Source: Hydrogenobacter sp. T-2 (GTDB lineage Bacteria > Aquificota > Aquificia > Aquificales > Aquificaceae). Taken from it: a stretch of 64,000 nucleotides of DNA. The position numbers and the translations under genes were made by a program. Positions within the stretch are counted from its first letter, which is position 1. Each line of letters begins with the position of its first letter. Under the pieces are notes generated by a model. The model was not told the origin of the DNA. It saw only the letters and a program-made list of their open reading frames with translations, and did no database searches. Positions 58,801-64,000 of the stretch are shown here, piece by piece. Where the stretch lies: contig NZ_CP117180.1 in NCBI RefSeq assembly GCF_033971325.1, forward strand, positions 1,060,041-1,124,040. The letters are read 5' to 3'.

Positions 58801-59118
58801 ATGAAGCTTGTGAGAGCCTTTATAAGACCAGAGAAGGAACAAGAGGTGGTGTTTGCCCTTGAAGGCATGGGGTTTCCAGCCTTGACAAAGATGTCCGCCA
58901 TGGGAAGAGGTAAACAAAAGGGTTTGAAGATAGGAGATGTAGTTTATGAAGAGCTTCCAAAAACACTGCTACTCATAGCGGTTGAAGACAAGGATGTGGA
59001 TAAGGTAATAAGCACAATAACAAAACATGCAAGGACGGGGAATATAGGAGATGGCAAGATATTTGTAAGTCCTATTGAGAAGGCTATAACCATAAGAACT
59101 GGGGAGGTGGAACTATGA
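58801..59118 (+). CDS. nifI1: Nitrogenase-regulating PII protein NifI1
   Basis: A 105-aa PII-family protein. The T-loop reads GRGKQKGLKIGDVVYEELPK, the NifI1 type, which lacks the usual uridylylated Tyr51 context. The C-terminal TGNIGDGKIFVSPIEKAITI is conserved. With NifI2 it inhibits nitrogenase in response to ammonium in archaea and some bacteria. ATG at 58801 has AAAGGAGGTGAT. Unusually it is not beside nifH or nifD. Confidence 0.9.
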   Translation: MKLVRAFIRPEKEQEVVFALEGMGFPALTKMSAMGRGKQKGLKIGDVVYEELPKTLLLIAVEDKDVDKVISTITKHARTGNIGDGKIFVSPIEKAITIRTGEVEL

Positions 59119-59531
59119 AGGAGGTATGGGCAATAATACGAAGGGAAAAGTTTGCAGAAACAAAAAGGTCCCTTGATGCGGTTGGATGTGGTGCTATGAG
59201 TGTGCATTCTGTGTGGGGTAGAGGTAAACAGGGAGGGCTTATTATGTCAGAAGTTGAAAGTGAAATGTTGGCCTACGCTACAAGTGCACCCAAGCTGGTT
59301 CCAACCCCCTCATATCTCGTCACAGAGGGTGCTACCCTTACAAAGCCTGTGCTCTATGTTCCAAAGAGGCTCTTAGTTATGGTTGTGCCAGATGATAAGG
59401 TAGACTTGGTTGTAGAAACCATTATTAAGGTAAACAAGACGGGAAACCATGGAGATGGAAAGATATTCATAATGCCTGTAGAGAACGCAGTTACCGTCAG
59501 AACCGGTGAAAGTGGAGAAAAAGCCTTATAG
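59115..59531 (+). CDS. nifI2: Nitrogenase-regulating PII protein NifI2
   Basis: A 138-aa PII protein with the extended T-loop typical of NifI2 (VWGRGKQGGLIMSEVESEML, then an insert through LVTEGATLTKPVLYVPKR). The C-terminal TGNHGDGKIFIMPVENAVTV is conserved. It forms a heterocomplex with NifI1 that senses 2-oxoglutarate and ATP. ATGA overlap with nifI1. Confidence 0.9.
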   Translation: MKEVWAIIRREKFAETKRSLDAVGCGAMSVHSVWGRGKQGGLIMSEVESEMLAYATSAPKLVPTPSYLVTEGATLTKPVLYVPKRLLVMVVPDDKVDLVVETIIKVNKTGNHGDGKIFIMPVENAVTVRTGESGEKAL

Positions 59532-59543
59532 GAGGTTGATAAC

Positions 59544-59756
59544 ATGAAGGCTACCTTTAGAAAAAACTTAATTAATGGTGCTCTTGAGGTATACATACCC
59601 AAGAAGGACTTAGAGGCTGTGGTCGTAAATATACAAAAGGAGGGTGTGTGGGGTGGCATCTTTGAACTTTCAAACGGGTGGGTTCTGAAGGTGCCAGCCC
59701 TCGAAACGGAGCCCAAGTTTCCAATAACCTTAGAGGTAAAAAAAATCAATGAGTAA
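59544..59756 (+). CDS. nifT: Nitrogen fixation protein NifT
   Basis: A 70-aa protein of the NifT/FixU family: ATFRKNLINGALEVYIPKKD, EGVWGGIFELSNGW and FPITLEVKKI. NifT is a small conserved protein of nif clusters with no firm function. TAGGAGG precedes the ATG. It sits between nifI2 and nifB. Confidence 0.88.
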   Translation: MKATFRKNLINGALEVYIPKKDLEAVVVNIQKEGVWGGIFELSNGWVLKVPALETEPKFPITLEVKKINE

Positions 59757-59767
59757 GGAGGTGTGTC

Positions 59768-61171
59768 ATGGGTTGTTCTTCTAAAGGCTGTGGAACAAGC
59801 ATAGATGGACTTTCTTATCTGCCAGAGAATATAAGGGAGAAGGTGGAAAACCACCCCTGCTATTCTCAAGAAGCACACCACTTTTATGCGAGGATGCACG
59901 TTGCGGTTGCTCCAGCCTGCAATATACAGTGCAATTACTGCAACAGAAAATACGACTGTGCCAACGAATCAAGACCGGGTGTGGTGAGCGAGCTGCTAAC
60001 ACCGGAGGAGGCAGTCAAGAAGGTGCTCGCAGTTGCCATGGAAATACCCCAGATGACAGTGGTGGGTATTGCAGGACCAGGAGACCCTTTGGCAAATCCA
60101 GACAGGACATTTAGAACCTTTGAGCTCATCAAGGAAAAGGCTCCTGACATAAAACTGTGTCTTTCCACCAACGGGCTTAGGCTCACAGATTTTGTAGATA
60201 GGATTAAGGATTTAGGCATAGACCACGTAACAATAACCATAAACGCAGTGACACCTGAAACCGCATCCAAGATTTACTCTTGGATCTTTTATAACCACAA
60301 AAGGTATAAAGGCATAGAAGCCGCGAGAATAATCCTTGAGAAGCAGTATGAAGGACTTCAGGCTTGTGTAGAAAGGGGTATTTTAGTAAAGGTAAACACA
60401 GTCTTTGCACCAGAGATAAACGGAGAAGAGCTGGAAGAGTTGTCCAAAAAAGTCAGAAGAATGGGAGCCTTCCTACACAATATAATGCCTTACGTAGAAG
60501 GCGAGGGCACAGTATATCAAAAGCTCGGCGTAAGACCACCCACACCCCAAGAGCTCAAAGAAGTTCAAGAAAAGTGTGAACCGCACATGTCTTTGATGAG
60601 ACACTGCAGGCAGTGCAGGGCAGATGCGGTAGGTCTTCTTGGAGAGGACAGAGGACAGGAGTTCACCAAGGACAAGATAATACACCTTCAGGTCAACTAC
60701 AGTGCGGAATACAGAAAGAGCATCCACGAAGAGATAGAAAAGGAAAGGGCTAAACTTAAAAAGGCAAGGGAGCTTATGGCTTTACCCTTAGAAGAGGAAG
60801 GTAAAAAGGTTCTTGTGGCGGTGGCAAGTAAGGGAAACATGTTGGTAAACGAACATTTCGGCACAGCCCACGAGTTTCTCATATACGAGGTTTCTTCCCA
60901 AGGCATCAAGTTTATACACCACAGGAAAGTAACACCCTACTGTCACGGTTCTATAGCCTGTCTTGAAGGGGGAGATATCCTCGAAGATACCATATCAAAG
61001 CTATCAGACTGTGAGGCTATCATAGCTGCAAAGATAGGCTTTGAGCCCAGAGACCTTCTTGAACAAAAGGGTATAAAATGTGTTGAAGAGTTCGCTTACC
61101 TCCCAATACCAGAGGCACTTACCAAGTATTACGAAAAGTATGTGTTGGAGAAAGTAAAGACGGAGGGTTGA
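59768..61171 (+). CDS. nifB: FeMo-cofactor biosynthesis protein NifB
   Basis: A radical SAM enzyme that builds NifB-co, the 8Fe core of FeMo-co. The 467-aa protein has CNIQCNYCNRKYDC (radical SAM cluster plus an extra Cys), GIAGPGDPLANPDRTF, HCRQCRADAVG for accessory clusters, and a C-terminal NifX/NafY-like domain from about residue 350 (EHFGTAHEFLIYEV). Strong AAGGAGG before ATG. Confidence 0.95.
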   Translation: MGCSSKGCGTSIDGLSYLPENIREKVENHPCYSQEAHHFYARMHVAVAPACNIQCNYCNRKYDCANESRPGVVSELLTPEEAVKKVLAVAMEIPQMTVVGIAGPGDPLANPDRTFRTFELIKEKAPDIKLCLSTNGLRLTDFVDRIKDLGIDHVTITINAVTPETASKIYSWIFYNHKRYKGIEAARIILEKQYEGLQACVERGILVKVNTVFAPEINGEELEELSKKVRRMGAFLHNIMPYVEGEGTVYQKLGVRPPTPQELKEVQEKCEPHMSLMRHCRQCRADAVGLLGEDRGQEFTKDKIIHLQVNYSAEYRKSIHEEIEKERAKLKKARELMALPLEEEGKKVLVAVASKGNMLVNEHFGTAHEFLIYEVSSQGIKFIHHRKVTPYCHGSIACLEGGDILEDTISKLSDCEAIIAAKIGFEPRDLLEQKGIKCVEEFAYLPIPEALTKYYEKYVLEKVKTEG

Positions 61172-61173
61172 TC

Positions 61174-61395
61174 ATGGCTATGTATATAAGGCAGGAGAAT
61201 TGCATATCTTGTTATGCCTGTGAGCAGGAGTGTCCCACGGGTGCCATAAGCCACGATGAAGAAGGCATATTTACTATAGACCCATATGTATGCGTTGAGT
61301 GTAATGGTTTTTACGAAGAAGCCCAATGTCTTGCCATATGTCCAATAGAGGGATGTATAGTAAAGTTGGAGGTGGCTACATATGGATGTGCTTAA
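61174..61395 (+). CDS. 2[4Fe-4S] ferredoxin, FdxN-like
   Basis: A 73-aa ferredoxin with CISCYACEQECP and CVECNGFYEEAQCLAICP, the insertion between the second-cluster cysteines being typical of ferredoxins encoded next to nifB. It likely donates electrons for NifB. ATG at 61174 with GGAGGG is chosen over TTG at 61168. It overlaps nifW by 14 bp. Confidence 0.9.
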   Translation: MAMYIRQENCISCYACEQECPTGAISHDEEGIFTIDPYVCVECNGFYEEAQCLAICPIEGCIVKLEVATYGCA

Positions 61396-61705
61396 GGACC
61401 TCCAGAACCTCAAAGATGCGGAAGACTTTTTTCACTACTTTGGTGTGGAATATGACGAAAACATTCTCAAACCCTACAGATTGCATATACTGAAAAAGTT
61501 CAATCTTTACATGCAGGAGGTTCTTAACAAGGGGACGGAGACAGACCTTTTTCCACTATTAAAGGAGTGCTTAATAAGGGCATATCAGGACTTTCTCCAT
61601 TCTACACCTATCCAAGAGCGTCTGTTCAAAGTTCACAAAGATGCACTAAGCTCAAGGCTTGTGAATCTGGAAGTAAAGGGGAAAAATTATGGAAAGCAAG
61701 TTTAA
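61382..61705 (+). CDS. nifW: Nitrogenase-protective protein NifW
   Basis: A 107-aa protein with the NifW core: LQNLKDAEDFFHYFGVEYDE and RLHILKKFNLYMQEV, then LLKECLIRAYQDFLHSTPIQ. NifW associates with MoFe protein during maturation or protects it from oxygen. It overlaps both the ferredoxin gene and nifZ. Confidence 0.88.
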   Translation: MDVLKDLQNLKDAEDFFHYFGVEYDENILKPYRLHILKKFNLYMQEVLNKGTETDLFPLLKECLIRAYQDFLHSTPIQERLFKVHKDALSSRLVNLEVKGKNYGKQV

Positions 61706-61958
61706 TGTGGGAGATACGGTCAGGACACGCAAGAAAATAAAGAACGATGGCACTTTTCCAGGTCTGCCCTGGGATGCCCATCTGGTAGACATAGGAGAGA
61801 TAGGTGTTGTGCTGGATACTGGAACCTTTCTGCTAACAAAGACGGTGTATACCGTCTATTTTCCAAGGCTGGATATATTTGTGGGATGTCTTGAGCATGA
61901 ACTGGAGGCGGTAGATGAAGAGGCAAGCCCTATTCAGAGGAATAGTAACGGAGCTTGA
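61689..61958 (+). CDS. nifZ: Nitrogen fixation protein NifZ
   Basis: An 89-aa protein with the NifZ pattern: FNVGDTVRTRKKIKNDGTFP, GEIGVVLDTGTFLLTKTVYT and VGCLEHELEAVD. NifZ helps form the second P-cluster of MoFe protein. It overlaps nifW by 17 bp and the Mop-like gene by 44 bp. Confidence 0.88.
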   Translation: MESKFNVGDTVRTRKKIKNDGTFPGLPWDAHLVDIGEIGVVLDTGTFLLTKTVYTVYFPRLDIFVGCLEHELEAVDEEASPIQRNSNGA

Positions 61959-62115
61959 CAAAGGAGAGTTCTTTTCAGATGTGGCTGTAAAGTTTAAAAA
62001 CATAGAAGTTAGGATGGTAGTGCCAAGAAGCACTATAGATGAGTATGGTATAAAGGTAGGCGATAAGGTATACGTTATGATAGAAAACCAGAATGTATTC
62101 CTTTTCAAGAGATAA
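61915..62115 (+). CDS. Mop/TOBE-domain molybdate-binding protein
   Basis: A 66-aa single TOBE domain: RQALFRGIVTELDKGEFFSD, VVPRSTIDEYGIKVGDKVYV. Small molbindins of this type store or buffer molybdate, which would suit FeMo-co synthesis. A 44-bp overlap with nifZ and its terminal place show that it belongs to the nif operon. Residues for metal-oxyanion binding are not certain from the text. Confidence 0.75.
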   Translation: MKRQALFRGIVTELDKGEFFSDVAVKFKNIEVRMVVPRSTIDEYGIKVGDKVYVMIENQNVFLFKR

Positions 62116-62123
62116 TTTTCCTT

Positions 62124-63083
62124 TTAGCTCTTCTTTGAATACTTTCCAAAGGCAAAGCTCATTTTTCTTCCAATAATCTCTGGATTGAAGGGTAGATAAG
62201 TCCTATTGGATTTTAAAAGTCCATCTATGTGAATGCTTGATTTGTTTACGAAGGCATTTCTTCCTACTATAGGCTTGTTGGGATGCACCCTTAGACCCTT
62301 ATTTTCTATAAGATACTCTATGGCTTGGTATATCTTCTTTAGGTCAACTCCCGTCTCAATCCCCTGTATGATATCAAGGTAAAAAACAACCTCCTCTGTT
62401 GGCGTTATCCCGCATCTCTCCCCAAGTCCGAGAAGTGAGGTGTTTATGAACCTTGCACCACTTAAGGATGCTACCACTGCGTTTGCAGTTGCCATGCCAA
62501 AGTCGTTGTGAAGATGAACCTCTACGTCAATCATGGAGGATATATTTTTCACAAGCCTCTGGGTTTGTATTGGGTTTAAAACTCCCACCGTATCCGAAAG
62601 CCTTACTCTGTCCGCCCCTAAGCTTTTTACATGCAGAACAAAGTCATATAAAAAAATCTCCTCAGCCCTTGACGCATCTTCAAGCCCAACTGAAGTATAA
62701 AGCCCAATAGACTTGCAGTAAGGAATAAGGTCCTTTGCAAGCTCAAGAATGTAATGTCTATCCTTTTTCAGTTTCTCCCTTAACATAATGTCTGAAATTG
62801 GAAAAGCTATTTCCACCCTTTTTACACCACACTGGATAGATAGCTCCAAGTCCTTAGGGTTTGCTCTGTTCCAAACTATAACCCTATCACCGAACCTCCC
62901 TTTAACCAATTCTTTTATGAATGCCCTCTCTTCCTCGCTGTGAGCTGGAACACCCACCTCTATCTCTTCCACACCCGCAGAGGCTATAAGGTAGAAAAGG
63001 CACCTTTTTTCTTCATAGGAAAGCTCCAGCTCCTTTGACTGGACACCTTCTCGCAGGGTCGTATCTGTAATAAAAACCCTCAT
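62124..63083 (-). CDS. nifV: Homocitrate synthase NifV-like
   Basis: The 319-aa HMGL-like TIM-barrel enzyme would make homocitrate, the organic ligand of FeMo-co. It has TDTTLREGVQ (metal Asp and catalytic Arg), EIEVGVPAHSEEE, RLSDTVGVLNP, and HLHNDFGMATANAV with metal His. GERCGITPTEEVVF follows. It lacks the long regulatory LeuA C-terminal domain. It is convergent with the nif operon (8-bp gap) and coupled to the nifS-like gene by ATGA. Confidence 0.88.
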   Translation of the reverse strand: MRVFITDTTLREGVQSKELELSYEEKRCLFYLIASAGVEEIEVGVPAHSEEERAFIKELVKGRFGDRVIVWNRANPKDLELSIQCGVKRVEIAFPISDIMLREKLKKDRHYILELAKDLIPYCKSIGLYTSVGLEDASRAEEIFLYDFVLHVKSLGADRVRLSDTVGVLNPIQTQRLVKNISSMIDVEVHLHNDFGMATANAVVASLSGARFINTSLLGLGERCGITPTEEVVFYLDIIQGIETGVDLKKIYQAIEYLIENKGLRVHPNKPIVGRNAFVNKSSIHIDGLLKSNRTYLPFNPEIIGRKMSFAFGKYSKKS

Positions 63084-64000
63084 GTTAAGGCTCCTATACT
63101 GTGGAGTGTGTTTCTTAATGTATACAAAAACCTCTCTAATTCATCAATGGGGACTAAAGGTGGTAGCCTAAAGCTAAGAAGGTGGTCAAAACCACACCTT
63201 CTTCTGTTTGCCATACATGGAGTGGAAGTATTTAGATAGAAACCCCCTCTTTCTAAGAGAGATATGACCATCTCCAGTTCTACACCTTGTAAGCCAAAAG
63301 AAAAGAGGGCTGGAGCCTTACAGCCCTCCTTGAAAGCTGGTGGCAGAGGCAGGTTTTCCAAGACAAGCCCATCATACATTTCAAAGCTCTTTTTTATTTC
63401 ATCTCTTTTTTCCATTAAAAACCTCACAGATTGGGACAAAAGGTATATACCAAATAGATTTTCCTCACCTGCCCTTACCCCCCTTTCCTGAATACCCCCT
63501 TCAATAAGAGGCTTTAGTCTAATGCCCTTTTTAACATATAGAAAACCCACCCCTTGAGGAGCCATCAAAGAAGGTCCATCAAAACTCGCCATATTCAGCT
63601 CCTCCATGCTTATGCTGGGATAGTAAAGACCCCACATATCAAAGTGACATACCACATTGGGATTGACCTCCTTGACCGCAGAGACTATACCCTTAATATC
63701 CCTAAGGGTGGAAGTTTCTCTGCAGACAGCACCCATTGTAACCATTAGAGTATCTTCTCTAACCTGCTCTGCAACAGCCTGAGGGTCTACCCATCCCTTT
63801 TCGTCAGTTTGTATGTATACCACCTCAAAGCCCTGCCTTTCAAGCCCTTTTAGAGGATGGGTGATAGATATATGTTCAAAGTTTGTGGTGAGTATACTGC
63901 CCTTTTTACCGTATACATAGCCTTTGATGGCTAAATTGTTGCTCTCTGTAGAGCTTGAGGTGTATATAACCTCAAGGTTAGAGCATCCCAAAAAGCTCGC
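63080..64000 (-). CDS. NifS-like cysteine desulfurase homologue without PLP lysine (partial)
   Basis: The frame continues beyond the right edge. The fold is class V aminotransferase/NifS: YTSSSTESNNLAIKGYVYGK, TTNFEHISI, then GGIQERGVRAGEENLFGI. The usual SGHK-xYGPKG segment reads SFDGPSLMAPQG, so the PLP-binding Lys is Ser (codon 63569-63571) and its preceding His is Pro. The NNE-G and DAVQ motifs are also altered (CRETS, DMWG). A Cys survives in the catalytic-loop position (STPCMA). Desulfurase activity is therefore doubtful. No frameshift or stop is seen. Confidence 0.8.
   Translation of the reverse strand, partial: ASFLGCSNLEVIYTSSSTESNNLAIKGYVYGKKGSILTTNFEHISITHPLKGLERQGFEVVYIQTDEKGWVDPQAVAEQVREDTLMVTMGAVCRETSTLRDIKGIVSAVKEVNPNVVCHFDMWGLYYPSISMEELNMASFDGPSLMAPQGVGFLYVKKGIRLKPLIEGGIQERGVRAGEENLFGIYLLSQSVRFLMEKRDEIKKSFEMYDGLVLENLPLPPAFKEGCKAPALFSFGLQGVELEMVISLLERGGFYLNTSTPCMANRRRCGFDHLLSFRLPPLVPIDELERFLYTLRNTLHSIGALT

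Noticed and set aside
62100-62160. Rho-independent terminator between the nif operon and nifV
   Set aside because: Only a weak AAGAG/CTCTT pairing with a long loop is visible, too poor to call.

Overview
The window looks like chromosomal DNA of an Aquificaceae bacterium (Hydrogenobacter/Thermocrinis type). This is inferred from gene content and protein character, not from a database match. Pointers are the mqnC (futalosine) menaquinone gene, archaeal-type ApgM phosphoglycerate mutase, metal-type KdsA, a fumarate reductase iron-sulfur subunit, heme A synthesis genes, flagellar export genes, a nif accessory operon with the NifI1/NifI2 PII pair, Lys/Glu/Arg-rich proteins and very tight gene packing. 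No rRNA, tRNA, CRISPR array or prophage was seen. Most intergenic gaps are below 30 bp and many genes overlap by 4 bp (ATGA).

Layout. 1-5.6 kb: a partial membrane sensor, pdxA, a CoA-binding protein, a PD-(D/E)XK-like protein, proB, kdsA and purF. 5.6-7.4 kb: a decayed IS256-family transposase gene split by an apparently intact IS5-family element. Removing the IS and one copy of a 7-bp duplication rejoins the IS256 frame. 7.4-16.5 kb: flgA, frdB/sdhB, folP-cdaA-cdaR, an IscA-type carrier, psiE, folE-lpxI, an MsbA-like exporter and ribBA. 16.5-23.1 kb: a histidine kinase, purK, a small membrane protein and the flagellar run flhB-fliR-fliQ-fliP-fliO-fliL-flgG. 23.1-32.2 kb: a flavin oxidoreductase, a stand-alone PolB-type exonuclease, a protein with three CsbD-like repeats, apgM, mqnC, and the methionine-salvage genes mtnB-[DNA methyltransferase]-mtnD-mtnC. 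32.2-39.3 kb: a heme-copper-oxidase-like membrane protein with ctaB/ctaA, galU, a coiled-coil protein, murG, a His-containing membrane protein and a hemerythrin. 39.4-50.6 kb: mtaB, a histidine phosphatase, tsaE, hslU, a FliK-like/FlhB-C-terminal pair, a ROK kinase, corA, a DUF3501 protein, hisC, a small RHH-like protein and a ChaN-like protein. 50.5-58.3 kb: recR, trxB, deoC, purB, trpB, atpG-atpD and rph.

58.3-64 kb is the nitrogen-fixation region. Two TGT-N10-ACA sites and a textbook -24/-12 promoter precede a nine-gene operon: CCE_0567-type protein, nifI1, nifI2, nifT, nifB, ferredoxin, nifW, nifZ and a Mop/TOBE protein. It faces nifV and a nifS-like gene. The structural genes nifHDK are not here. 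The operon therefore supplies FeMo-cofactor precursor synthesis (NifB, ferredoxin), P-cluster/maturation accessories (NifW, NifZ, NifT) and PII-type nitrogenase regulation, while NifV supplies homocitrate.

Most notable observations: a NifS homologue in which the PLP-binding lysine is replaced by serine; a duplicated protein built on CsbD-like repeats; a DNA methyltransferase carrying a degenerate staphylococcal-nuclease-like domain inside the methionine-salvage operon; and a recurring promoter geometry in which a TATAAT-like hexamer sits 6-8 nt before the start codon. The last suggests that operon-leading genes are often transcribed as leaderless mRNAs, while internal genes carry GGAGG ribosome-binding sites.
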